Shown: positions 8,052 through 15,663 of the stretch, piece after piece
Numbering within the stretch: the stretch's first letter is position 1
Layout: each line of letters starts with the position of its first letter
Origin: Georgenia sp. EYE_87
GTDB lineage: Bacteria; Actinomycetota; Actinomycetes; Actinomycetales; Actinomycetaceae
Assembly (NCBI RefSeq): GCF_023148685.1
Contig: NZ_JAHXNL010000012.1
Coordinates: 1 to 64,000 of the forward strand
Reading direction: 5' to 3'
Length of the DNA stretch: 64,000 nt
Translations under genes and position numbers: made by a program
Notes under the pieces: generated by a model
The model's database searches: none
What the model saw: only the letters and a program-made list of their open reading frames with translations
What the model was told of the DNA's origin: nothing

Positions 8052-9704
8052 TCAGCGGTTCAGCCAGGTGTCGTAGAACGCGGGGCGCCCGACCGACTCG
8101 AAACCGACGCCCTGGACGTGCGTCGCCGCCCCGTAGACCTGGGGCTCCTCGAAGATCGGGATGTACAGGGCCTGCTCGGTGAGGTAGTCCTGCACCGCAC
8201 CCGAGGCGGCGTCCCGCTTCGCCGGGTCCGCCTCGGAGGCGACGGCCTCGAGGAGCGCGTCGAGGTTCTTGTCCTCGGAGACGAGGACGTCACGGTTCTC
8301 GGAGTGGAACTGGCTCTTGATCACGTCGTGGTCCGCGCGGCCGACCATCGAGTGGTACAGCGGGGAGCCGAGCGGGTCGCGGGACGCCTCGGTGATGGTG
8401 GCGCTGTCCGCGGTCTTGACGTTCAGCTCCACGCCGATGCGGGCGAGCTGCTGGGAGACCAGCTCGAGGTTGGGCTTGGACAGGGGCTGGGCGTTCGAGG
8501 CGTAGACGTCGAGGGCGAGCCGCTCGCCGTCCTTCTCGCGGATGCCGTCGGCGCCGGGCACCCAGCCGGCCTCGTCGAGGAGCTGCTCGGAGAGCTCGGG
8601 GTCGTGGGCGAGCCCCTCGGACTGGTCCTTGTACCCGAGCGCGCTGCTGCTGAGCTGCGACGTCGCCACCGGGTAGTTCTCCGTGTAGACGGTGTCGACG
8701 ACCTCCTGGGCGTCCACGCCGTGCAGGAGCGCCTGCCGCACGCGGACGTCGCTGAGCAGGGGGTTGGTGGGACGCAGCGCGAGGCCGTTGTTCACCCCGC
8801 GGGTCTGCGGCGCGAACAGGTTGATGCCGGCGGCCTCCACCTGCTCCTCGTCGTAGGCCTGGACGTAGCGCACGTAGTCCGCCTGCCCGGAGGTGAGCGA
8901 GCCGATGCGCACGCTGTCCTCCGGGGTCACCACGATCTCGATCGCGTCGAGGTAGGCCCGACCCTGGTGCTCCAGCGACGGCGGGGCCCAGTCGTAGTCC
9001 TCGCGGGCCTCGAGCCGGATGCGGGTGCCGATCTCCTCCTCCGCGACGACGAACGGGCCGGACCCGACGATCTCCGTGGAGCTGCCCGCGCCGAACTCCT
9101 CGAGGCTCCGCGCGAGCGTCTCCTCGGAGACGAGCCCGGAGTTGATCGTCGACGTCGCCTGGAGGAACCCGGGCGCGGGGGCTTCGAACCGGAACGTCAC
9201 GGTGTCCTCGTCGACAACCTCGCTACCCGCGTAGTTGTTGATCGCCTCGGACACGGTCAGGCCGAGCTCGGGGTCGCCGAGGCCGTAGGTGTCGAAGTTC
9301 TTCGCGACGACCTCCGCGTCGAGCGGGGACCCGTCGGAGAAGGTCACCCCGTCACGGAGGTTGAAGGTGTACTCCGTGGCGTCGGCGTTGACCTCCCAGT
9401 CGGTCGCGATCCACGGCTCGATCTCGAGGGTCTCCGGGTTCTGGTACGTCAGCCGGTCGGTGATGTTGTTGACGAGGCCGCCGTTGGGGTAGAAGCCGGC
9501 CTGCGGCGGGTAGAGGTTGGTGTGCGGCTGGTACTCGAGGTACACGAGCTCCCCGCCGGTCACCGGCTCGCCGGCGGGTGCGTCGGCGGCGGTGGCGTCC
9601 TGCTGGGCGCTGCAGGCGCCGAGCATCGCGACGGACACGACGGCGGCGACGGCGGTGAACGCCTGGCGACGGCGGGTGGGGATGCGGCGGGGCGCCGGTG
9701 ACAT
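8052..9704 (-). CDS. Substrate-binding lipoprotein of peptide-type ABC importer, KPN_01854-like
   Basis: The 550-residue protein begins with an Arg-rich segment, a hydrophobic core and the lipobox MLGAC (Cys at about 32), so it is exported and lipid-anchored. The mature part fits SBP family 5: LEIEPWIATDWEVNADATEYTFNLRDG is clear across positions 95-125 (the pieces TDWEVN and FNLRDGVTFSDG are characteristic), followed by NNGLALRPTNPL and VRVRQALLHGVD. It matches the KPN_01854-type receptor found with KPN_01858 monooxygenases. AGGAG lies seven bases before the ATG. It is the first structural gene of the operon, 382 bp after a Cys/Met leader peptide. The ligand is unknown. Confidence 0.88.
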   Translation of the reverse strand: MSPAPRRIPTRRRQAFTAVAAVVSVAMLGACSAQQDATAADAPAGEPVTGGELVYLEYQPHTNLYPPQAGFYPNGGLVNNITDRLTYQNPETLEIEPWIATDWEVNADATEYTFNLRDGVTFSDGSPLDAEVVAKNFDTYGLGDPELGLTVSEAINNYAGSEVVDEDTVTFRFEAPAPGFLQATSTINSGLVSEETLARSLEEFGAGSSTEIVGSGPFVVAEEEIGTRIRLEAREDYDWAPPSLEHQGRAYLDAIEIVVTPEDSVRIGSLTSGQADYVRYVQAYDEEQVEAAGINLFAPQTRGVNNGLALRPTNPLLSDVRVRQALLHGVDAQEVVDTVYTENYPVATSQLSSSALGYKDQSEGLAHDPELSEQLLDEAGWVPGADGIREKDGERLALDVYASNAQPLSKPNLELVSQQLARIGVELNVKTADSATITEASRDPLGSPLYHSMVGRADHDVIKSQFHSENRDVLVSEDKNLDALLEAVASEADPAKRDAASGAVQDYLTEQALYIPIFEEPQVYGAATHVQGVGFESVGRPAFYDTWLNR

Positions 9705-10067
9705 GAGGGCTCCTACGAAGGGTGGGGCGGGCTGCTGGATCGGGTCGTGCTCGGGGGCGGCCGCCACGCGCCGCACGGGCGCGGGAGGGCCGGGTCGGTG
9801 TCCGACGGGGCGGCGGGTGTGCGCGGGGAGGTGCCGGGACCGGACAGGCGCGCGGCCGGGACCGACCGGACCAACTCCCGGCCGGGACCCGGCGGACAGC
9901 TCTCGGCCCGGACCGGAGAGATCCTGGCCGGGGCACTCGCGGCCGCTTCGCGGCCACCGCGTCGTGCTGATCGCCGCGGGCCGTGCCGGCGACGGTCGGG
10001 ACGGGCTCGTCAGGTCGGCGCGCGACGCCCTGCGCCCGACCGGGTCGGGCGGGGCTGCGTCCGGGTA
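9705..10067 (-). other. Long untranslated leader of the importer operon
   Basis: This stretch carries no convincing gene. On the minus strand it connects the leader-peptide hairpin to the binding-protein gene, so it should be transcribed as 5' untranslated RNA. It is extremely GC-rich and contains three copies of GCCGGGACC (starting 9833, 9855 and 9881) in a degenerate array, plus an 8-bp-stem hairpin at 10033-10051. I see no second riboswitch in it. Confidence 0.5.
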
Positions 10068-10102
10068 GTCCTGGACCGGGACGAGGTCAGAGGGTCCAGG
10101 AC
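10068..10102 (-). promoter_or_regulatory. Hairpin with the second leader peptide's stop codon in its loop
   Basis: GTCCTGGACC (10068-10077) and GGTCCAGGAC (10093-10102) form a perfect 10-bp stem. The 15-nt loop contains the TGA stop (10087-10089) of the Cys/Met leader peptide, and the 5' arm on the transcript is the leader's Ser-Trp-Thr codons. This is the same layout as the hairpin at 1584-1604, which suggests a shared attenuation design. No U tract follows. Confidence 0.5.
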
Positions 10103-10209
10103 CGGCGCATCGACGGACGACAGGTGCACATTCCGGGGCGACAGGATCGGCGGGCCGTCTCGGCCCGGGCGTGAAGGGTGAGCTCGGCGGTGACCGTCGA
10201 TCCCCTCAT
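10087..10209 (-). CDS. Cys/Met-rich leader peptide (40 aa)
   Basis: The frame starts at ATG 10207-10209 directly after GGAGGAACG, a strong ribosome site, and ends at TGA 10087-10089. The C-terminal half reads ARRSCRPGMCTCRPSM: three Cys and two Met in twelve residues. It lies upstream of the seven-gene importer/monooxygenase operon on the same strand. An in-frame ATG at 10258-10260 exists but has no ribosome site. Cys-rich upstream peptides act as cysteine sensors in several actinobacteria; this one would couple operon expression to sulfur amino-acid supply. Regulation and translation are inferred. Confidence 0.6.
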   Translation of the reverse strand: MRGSTVTAELTLHARAETARRSCRPGMCTCRPSMRRSWTL

Positions 10210-10301
10210 CGTTCCTCCGTCGTCCGGTGGCTCCGGCGGTTGCCGTGCCTCGATGCTCATACGCTCGCACGGGCCGGCCGGTCGCGGTCCTCTACCCCCG
10301 G

Positions 10302-10345
10302 CGACGTCCCGGGATCCGGGACGTCGGTCCTACCTCCCCGGTTCC
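10302..10345 (-). promoter_or_regulatory. Candidate ECF-sigma promoter overlapped by an 11-bp inverted repeat
   Basis: On the minus strand GGAAC (10341-10345) is followed 17 bases later by CGTC (10320-10323), the spacing of ECF sigma factor promoters. An inverted repeat of 11-bp arms and a 3-bp centre (10302-10326, GACGTCCCGG core) covers the -10 element and could be an operator. A transcript from here would have a leader of about 100 nt before the Cys/Met peptide. In this GC-rich context the match could be chance. Confidence 0.3.
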
Positions 10346-10431
10346 GTCCCGGTCGGTGAGACGGTCCCGGGTGCGGGTGGACGCAGCCGGACAGCCGCCC
10401 TAAGGTCCGGCGGCTTGGCACACTTCCCTAC

Positions 10432-11199
10432 GTGACCCACGAGCGCTGGAGCCAGCACGACTACGGGGTGCGCCTGGAGTGGGGCCCCGTCGGCGCGGCA
10501 CGTCTGTCGGAGCCGGAGGCGGCCGTCGTCGTCGTGGACGTCCTGTGCTTCACCACCTGCGTGAGCGTCGCGGTCGGCCGTGGGACCGCCGTACGCCCCG
10601 CGCCGTGGCGCGGCGAGCGCGCCCGGGAGCTGGCGGAGCTGCTGGGCGCCGACCTCGCCGTCGGACGCGAGGAGGTCACCGCGGAGCGGCCCTACTCGCT
10701 CTCCCCCGCGCACCTGCGCGCGGCTCCGCCGTCGCGGCTGCTGGTGCTTCCCTCGCCGAACGGGTCCACGATCGCGGCGGCGGTGAGCACCGGCACGGTC
10801 GTCGCCGCGTGCCTGCGCAACGCCTCCGCCGTCGCCGACTGGCTCGCCGCGCAGGGCTACGGGTCGCCGCGGCGGCCGGTCGTCCTCGTCCCGGCGGGCG
10901 AGCGCTGGCCCGACGGGAGCCTGCGGCCCGCGCTGGAGGACCTGCTCGGCGCCGCGGCGGTCGTCGCTGCCCTCGAGGGGAGGGTGAGCGGTCCCCTGTC
11001 GCCCGAGGCGCGCGCCGCCCCGCCGGTGCTCGCGGAAGCCACCGACCTCCGAGCCACGCTGCGCGAGTGCGGCTCCGGGCGCGAGCTCGTCGACCACGGC
11101 TGGCCGGAGGACGTCGACATCGCCGCCGAGAGGGACGCCGACCGGGTCGTCCCCGTCCTGGTGGACGGCACGTTCGCCGACCTCTCAGGTGGTTCCTGA
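10432..11199 (+). CDS. comB: Probable 2-phosphosulfolactate phosphatase (ComB family)
   Basis: The 255-residue product matches the ComB fold: VVVVDVLCFTTCVSVAVGRG near residue 35 (the acidic Mg-binding Asp), then LPSPNGSTIA, and near the C-terminus SGRELVDHGWPEDVDIAAER, a family hallmark. ComB removes phosphate from 2-phosphosulfolactate to give sulfolactate, known from coenzyme M synthesis in methanogens; bacterial homologues may make or handle sulfolactate. The GTG start has no obvious ribosome site, and the candidate -10 TAAGGT lies only about 25 bases upstream, so a very short leader is possible. It is divergent from the importer operon. A sulfonate link fits the sulfur theme but is inference. 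Confidence 0.8.
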   Translation: MTHERWSQHDYGVRLEWGPVGAARLSEPEAAVVVVDVLCFTTCVSVAVGRGTAVRPAPWRGERARELAELLGADLAVGREEVTAERPYSLSPAHLRAAPPSRLLVLPSPNGSTIAAAVSTGTVVAACLRNASAVADWLAAQGYGSPRRPVVLVPAGERWPDGSLRPALEDLLGAAAVVAALEGRVSGPLSPEARAAPPVLAEATDLRATLRECGSGRELVDHGWPEDVDIAAERDADRVVPVLVDGTFADLSGGS

Positions 11200-11392
11200 C
11201 CGTCGGTGCGGCGGCGCGAGCGACCGCTGCCGGTGTGTGAGGCCCCCGGAACAGGCGCGACCGGGTCTCGCCTCGGCGTCGACAGCTCGAGTCCACAGGT
11301 GGTCGGTTCGACCATGGCGCTGTGGAGCACGCCTGCACCCGCGCAGCCGGTTCGGTCAGGCTGGGTGCCAGCCTGGCCGACAGAGGAGTGCG

Positions 11393-12352
11393 ATGTTCGA
11401 CGACGACTTCCATGATCGACTGCACACCGTCCTGCTGGCGCTCTGCGCACCAGGGCCGCAGCCCCTCGATCTTCTCGTGCGCCTGGCGCGGCGCGAGCTG
11501 CGAGACGCACGGGTCGGTGAGGACGCCGTGCGCCGGATGGTCGACCTGAGCGCGCTGCTGGTCGGTCGGCCCGATGGCAGCATCACGACGCTCCTGCACC
11601 TGCTCGAGGGGCAGGTCCTCACGCACCGGGTGACCTCGCCGACAGCGGGACGGACCGATCTATGGACGCGGGAGGGCCTGGAGCCGTTGTTCGCGAGCGC
11701 GGCCACCGGCGAGGTGCATCTGGCGGACGGACGACCGCTGCGCGCCGCGGAGCACGGCCACCAGGCGCTCCTCGGACCACCGGGCTGGCTCCCGGAGGCG
11801 GGCGTCGGCGACTACCTCGGATTCGCCGTGAGGCGCGGCAGGGTCGCGGTGGAACTCGTCGATCCCGACACCTTCCCGGGGCTGGTCGCCGAGCAGGAGG
11901 TGCGGGCGGTGCTCTCGCGCCACCTCCACGTCTTCCACGGACTCGACGACCTCGTCCCCCGCCGGCTCCAGCTCTGCCAGGCGCTCGGAAATGCCGTCCT
12001 CGAGCGCCCGACGCTGCTCGCAGACCCCGTCCCTCCTCTCGAGGAGCTGCTCCACCGCCCGCTCGACGTCGCCGAGCAGGACCACTTCGCGCGCAACATC
12101 GCTGCGTGGTGCGAGGACACGGTCAGCTTCGTCGTTGCAGGGATGCCGGAGTATCTCCACGGCGAGCTCGAACACCGCGCGCGCAGGTACGGCATGTCAT
12201 TCGACCAGTTCATCGTGGCGGTCCTGTCACACCTCGCCTGGCGCACGCCGTTCGCGGAGGATCTCGGCCCTTGGGAGTCCTGGTCCGACGAGTCTTCGCC
12301 GACGGACGATGCGTCCGTCACCGCTCTCCCCGCCCCGGTCCCGCCGACGTAG
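11393..12352 (+). CDS. Hypothetical protein (319 aa)
   Basis: I do not recognise this family. The ATG follows GAGGAG by five bases, a good ribosome site, so this start is preferred over upstream in-frame codons. The protein is soluble and acidic, with no signal peptide or membrane segment. A helical N-terminal half (residues 1-60) is followed by a mixed segment and a C-terminal helical part with AAWCEDTVSFVVAGMPEYLH and RYGMSFDQFIVAVLSHLAWRTP. The final 35 residues are Ser/Asp/Pro-rich and probably disordered. It stands alone after comB (193-bp gap) and converges on proB. Confidence 0.7.
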   Translation: MFDDDFHDRLHTVLLALCAPGPQPLDLLVRLARRELRDARVGEDAVRRMVDLSALLVGRPDGSITTLLHLLEGQVLTHRVTSPTAGRTDLWTREGLEPLFASAATGEVHLADGRPLRAAEHGHQALLGPPGWLPEAGVGDYLGFAVRRGRVAVELVDPDTFPGLVAEQEVRAVLSRHLHVFHGLDDLVPRRLQLCQALGNAVLERPTLLADPVPPLEELLHRPLDVAEQDHFARNIAAWCEDTVSFVVAGMPEYLHGELEHRARRYGMSFDQFIVAVLSHLAWRTPFAEDLGPWESWSDESSPTDDASVTALPAPVPPT

Positions 12353-12433
12353 GTGAGCCGCACCAGCCATCTCGCACGGAGCACCCGCGGCCGCGGCTCA
12401 GCGCCGTCGCGGGGGCAACGCGCGTTCTGCGGC

Positions 12434-13570
12434 TCAGCGCCGTCGGCGCGGACGCACCTGGGCGAGGTCGTCCCGGTGGACGACGGCGCGCGGCAGGGTG
12501 TCGCCGTTCTGGCGCAGCTGGGCGGAGGACTTGCCGAGCATGGCGGGCAGCTCCTGGGAGCCGTAGGCGACGAGGCCGCGCGCGACGACGCCGTCCGGTC
12601 CGACCAGCTCGACGGCGTCACCCGGCTCGAAGTCGCCGTCGACGCCCGTGATGCCGGCGGCCAGGAGCGACCGCTTGCCGTCGGTGACGGCGCGGGCGGC
12701 TCCGGCGTCGAGGTGCAGGCGGCCGCGGACCTGGGCGGCGTGGGCCAGCCAGAGCCGGCGCGCAGACTTGCGGCGCCCGGTCGCGGCGAACCACGTGCCG
12801 ACCTCCTCGCCGGCGAGCGCCGGCTCGACGTTCGCGGCGGAGGTGAGCACCACGGGGATGCCCGAGCCGGTGGCGATGGACGCGGCGTCGAGCTTGGTGA
12901 CCATGCCGCCGGTCCCGATGTCGCTCCCCCGGCCGGTGACCTCCACGCCGGCGAGGTCCGCGCCGGTCGTGACAGTCCGGATCAGGCGGGTGCCGGGACG
13001 CGACGGCGGGCCGTCGTACAGCCCGTCGACGTCGGTCAGCAGCACGAGGGCGTCGGCCCGCACCAGGTGCGAGACCAGCGCGGCGAGCCGGTCGTTGTCA
13101 CCGAACCGGATCTCGTCGGTGGCAACCGTGTCGTTCTCGTTGACCACCGGGACGACGCCGAGCGCGAGCAGCCGTTCCAGCGCACGCTGGGCGTTGGCGT
13201 AGTTCTGGCGGCGGATGAGGTCCTCGGCGGTCAGCAGCACCTGGCCGACCGTCCGGCCGTGCTGCGCGAAGGCCTCCGTGTAGCGGGCCACGAGGAGGCC
13301 CTGGCCGACGCTCGCCGTCGCCTGCGCCGTGGCCAGGTCCTTCGGCTTGCCCGGCAGACCGAGCGGTGAGATCCCGGCCGCGATGGCGCCCGAGGACACC
13401 AGCACCACCTGCTGGCCGGCGGCCCGGCGTGCGGCGAGGACCGCGACGAGGTGGCGGAGGGCGGGCAGGTCGAGGCTGCCGTCCGCGGCCGTCAGTGACG
13501 ACGAGCCGACCTTGACGACGATCCGCGGGGCCCGAGCGACCCCGGCCCGGTTGGCCAGCGGCAGGTTCAC
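12434..13570 (-). CDS. proB: Glutamate 5-kinase
   Basis: ProB phosphorylates glutamate in the first step of proline synthesis. The 378-residue product has the amino-acid-kinase domain (IVVKVGSSSLT at the start, LVSSGAIAAG, NENDTVATDEIRFGDND) and, from about residue 285, a PUA domain (RLWLAHAAQVRGRLHLDAGA onwards), the full-length bacterial form. The GTG at 13568-13570 is chosen because GGGAGG lies eight bases upstream; an ATG at 13586-13588 is an alternative. The usual rplU-rpmA-obg-proB order is kept but a divergent flavoprotein gene has entered between obg and proB. proA does not follow and is not in the window. Confidence 0.93.
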   Translation of the reverse strand: MNLPLANRAGVARAPRIVVKVGSSSLTAADGSLDLPALRHLVAVLAARRAAGQQVVLVSSGAIAAGISPLGLPGKPKDLATAQATASVGQGLLVARYTEAFAQHGRTVGQVLLTAEDLIRRQNYANAQRALERLLALGVVPVVNENDTVATDEIRFGDNDRLAALVSHLVRADALVLLTDVDGLYDGPPSRPGTRLIRTVTTGADLAGVEVTGRGSDIGTGGMVTKLDAASIATGSGIPVVLTSAANVEPALAGEEVGTWFAATGRRKSARRLWLAHAAQVRGRLHLDAGAARAVTDGKRSLLAAGITGVDGDFEPGDAVELVGPDGVVARGLVAYGSQELPAMLGKSSAQLRQNGDTLPRAVVHRDDLAQVRPRRRR

Positions 13571-13629
13571 GCGAACATCCTCCCGCATCCGCACCACCGG
13601 CCAGGCACCGGTCCACGGGAGCGGGCCAC

Positions 13630-13863
13630 TCAGACCTGCGGCGGGCTCCGGTGGCCGCCGTCCGGGCCCCGGGCCACCGAGTCCTCCTCGGCGCCGGCGT
13701 TCAGGTCGCCACCGCCCTCGTCCCCGTGCACCTCCGGCGAGGGGCTCAGGGCGTCTCCGGAGGCGGCGCCGCCGGCCTCGTCCCGGTCGCCGCGCGGACG
13801 AGCACCACCGGGGCGGACCCAGTCCGACTGTCCTGGCTGCTGGTCGTTCTCGCTCTGACTCAT
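13630..13863 (-). CDS. Small disordered hypothetical protein (77 aa)
   Basis: This short frame upstream of proB, on the same strand, encodes a hydrophilic Gly/Asp/Glu/Ser-rich peptide without Cys or hydrophobic segments, so it is predicted to be disordered. ATG 13861-13863 has only a weak GTAGG ribosome site. It may be a real small gene cotranscribed with proB or a chance frame in GC-rich DNA. No function can be assigned. Confidence 0.4.
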   Translation of the reverse strand: MSQSENDQQPGQSDWVRPGGARPRGDRDEAGGAASGDALSPSPEVHGDEGGGDLNAGAEEDSVARGPDGGHRSPPQV

Positions 13864-14090
13864 GCGCCTACGGTGACACCGCCGGACGGAGGCGGCATCC
13901 CAGGGCGACGGCGCAGCAGCCGCGGTCGGCCCCGCCGTTTCGGGCGGCTGTCACCCTTGAGACGCCCGACGGCCCGGGCGCATGCTGGGAGGACGGTGCC
14001 GACGGGCGGCATGGCCCGTCACCGCGGCCGGGCGCCCCCGCCGTCCGGGCCCTGCCGCGATCCCCGTGGGCGGCTCGTGAGGTGGAACCC

Positions 14091-15491
14091 ATGGATGACG
14101 GGACGACGGCAGCCCCCGGCGCCGTCGACGACCTGCGGACCCAGGTGGCAGGCACCGTCGTCGCCGCCGACGACGACGGCTACGAGGACGCGCGCCACGT
14201 GTGGAACGGCATGATCGACAAGAGGCCGCTCGCCGTCGTGCGCGTCGCGAACGAGGACGACGTCGCCGCGGCGATCGACTACGCGCGCGACCGCGACCTC
14301 CCGCTCGCGGTGCGCGGCGGCGGCCACGGCGTCGCCGGCTACGGCACGGTCGACCGCGGCATCGTCATCGACCTCGGTGGGCTCAACCAGGTCGAGGTGG
14401 ACCCGGAGCGCCGGGTCGTGCGCGTGGCGGGGGGCGCCGTGCTCGCCGACGTGGACCGGGCGACCGTGCCGCACGGGTTGGTGGTGCCGCTCGGCGTGAT
14501 CTCCCGAACGGGCGTCGGCGGGCTCACGCTGGGCGGTGGCGTCGGGTGGCTGACCCGGGCGCACGGTCTCGCTGCCGACAACCTGCTCGAGGCGGAGGTC
14601 CTCACGGCGTCCGGTGAACGCGTGCGGGCGAACGACCGCGAGAACCCGGAGCTGTTGTGGGGCCTGCGGGGCGGCGGCGGGAACTTCGGCGTCGTCACGT
14701 CCTTCACGTTCCGCGCCCACCCCCTGCCGCCGGTCCTGCACGGGGTGAACCTGATCTACGCGGAGCCGAACTGGCGTACCGCGCTCACCGCCTGGGAGGA
14801 GTGGACCCGAGATCTGCCCGACGCGATGCAGTCGATCGCCACCTTCCTCGTCCCGCCGCCCATGCTCGAGGCCGGGGACGACCCCCTGCTCATCCTCGCC
14901 AGCGCCTGGGCCGACACTGAGGACCGGGAGAGCTCCGAACGGCTCGTGGACGAGCTGCGCCGGCAGGCGCCTCCGGACATCGAGGAGGTCGAGGGCGACT
15001 GGCTGGCCTGGCAGTCCGCGTTCGACGCCATGGTCCCCAAGGGCTCGCGGGGCTACTGGAAGAACACCTCGTTCGACCGCCTCGACGAGGAGGTGCTCGA
15101 CGTGATCCTGCGCCGCGCGGGCGAGCAGCGGTGGATCGGCACCGGCATCGACATCCACCACATGGGTGGGGCGTTCGCGCGTGTGCCGGAGGACGCGACG
15201 CCGTTCCCGGCCCGGTCGGCGCGGTTCTGGCTCAACATCTACGGGTTCTGGCAGGACCGTGGCGACGATGCCGCCCGCACCGAGTTCGTCAAGGGATTCG
15301 CCGCCGACATGGCGCCCTTCGCGACCGGCGGGCAGTACGTGAACTTCATGGGGTACGAGCAGGACGCCGACTGGCGGGCGGCCGCCCTCGCCGTGTACGG
15401 GCAGGAGAAGCTGGACCGGCTTGTCGCGCTCAAGCGCCGGTACGACCCGGACAACCTCTTCCGACTGAACCACAACATCTCGCCGGGCTGA
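14091..15491 (+). CDS. FAD-linked oxidase, berberine-bridge-enzyme type
   Basis: The 466-residue protein has a PCMH-type FAD-binding domain: VRGGGHGVAGYG places His79 as the expected covalent FAD attachment site, followed by GGLTLGGGVGWLTRAHGL and RGGGGNFGVVTSF. The BBE C-terminal motif YDPDNLFRLNHNI is present. The Cys that gives a second covalent FAD bond in plant and fungal enzymes is not seen at the GGLTLGGG region, so single attachment is expected. It probably oxidises a sugar or phenolic or alkaloid-like substrate with oxygen. It is an insertion between obg and proB on the opposite strand. A paralogue lies at 49673-51067. Confidence 0.9.
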   Translation: MDDGTTAAPGAVDDLRTQVAGTVVAADDDGYEDARHVWNGMIDKRPLAVVRVANEDDVAAAIDYARDRDLPLAVRGGGHGVAGYGTVDRGIVIDLGGLNQVEVDPERRVVRVAGGAVLADVDRATVPHGLVVPLGVISRTGVGGLTLGGGVGWLTRAHGLAADNLLEAEVLTASGERVRANDRENPELLWGLRGGGGNFGVVTSFTFRAHPLPPVLHGVNLIYAEPNWRTALTAWEEWTRDLPDAMQSIATFLVPPPMLEAGDDPLLILASAWADTEDRESSERLVDELRRQAPPDIEEVEGDWLAWQSAFDAMVPKGSRGYWKNTSFDRLDEEVLDVILRRAGEQRWIGTGIDIHHMGGAFARVPEDATPFPARSARFWLNIYGFWQDRGDDAARTEFVKGFAADMAPFATGGQYVNFMGYEQDADWRAAALAVYGQEKLDRLVALKRRYDPDNLFRLNHNISPG

Positions 15492-15498
15492 GCGCCGC

Positions 15499-15576
15499 GC
15501 GGCACAACGGTGAGCAGCCCGCGGCACGACGGTGAGCAGCGCGCGGCACGACGGCGAGCAGCGTGCGGCACGACGG
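15499..15576. repeat. 3.5-copy 22-bp tandem repeat
   Basis: The unit GCGGCACGACGGTGAGCAGC plus two variable bases occurs at 15499, 15521 and 15543, with a half copy from 15565. Copies differ at one to three positions. It starts eight bases after the oxidase stop codon and ends just before the palindrome at 15581, so it is a 3' intergenic minisatellite. Confidence 0.9.
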
Positions 15577-15580
15577 GGCG

Positions 15581-15607
15581 GACTCGATGCTCCTGGAGCA
15601 TCGAGTC
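15581..15607. terminator. 13-bp palindromic stem between convergent genes
   Basis: GACTCGATGCTCC and its complement flank a single T, which would fold as a hairpin with a small open loop. It separates the plus-strand oxidase gene from the 3' end of obg and probably terminates transcription from both sides. Confidence 0.7.
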
Positions 15608-15663
15608 CTCACCGGTACGGAGCGCGCGTGGGAGCTCCAGCGCTCACCAGGCCTCTGCGGCGG

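Noticed and set aside
6993-9701. 902-codon open frame on the plus strand opposite the importer genes
   Set aside because: It is a GC-bias shadow: the sequence is Arg/Gly/Asp/Val low-complexity without any family motif, and the opposite strand encodes clear permease and binding proteins.
10318-10331. Second DevR-like box (GGGAC-GTCG-GTCCT) near comB
   Set aside because: One arm is mismatched, the site overlaps a longer inverted repeat, and neighbouring genes have no hypoxia link.
15499-15576. CRISPR array
   Set aside because: The 22-bp units are contiguous with no spacers and no cas genes are in the window.
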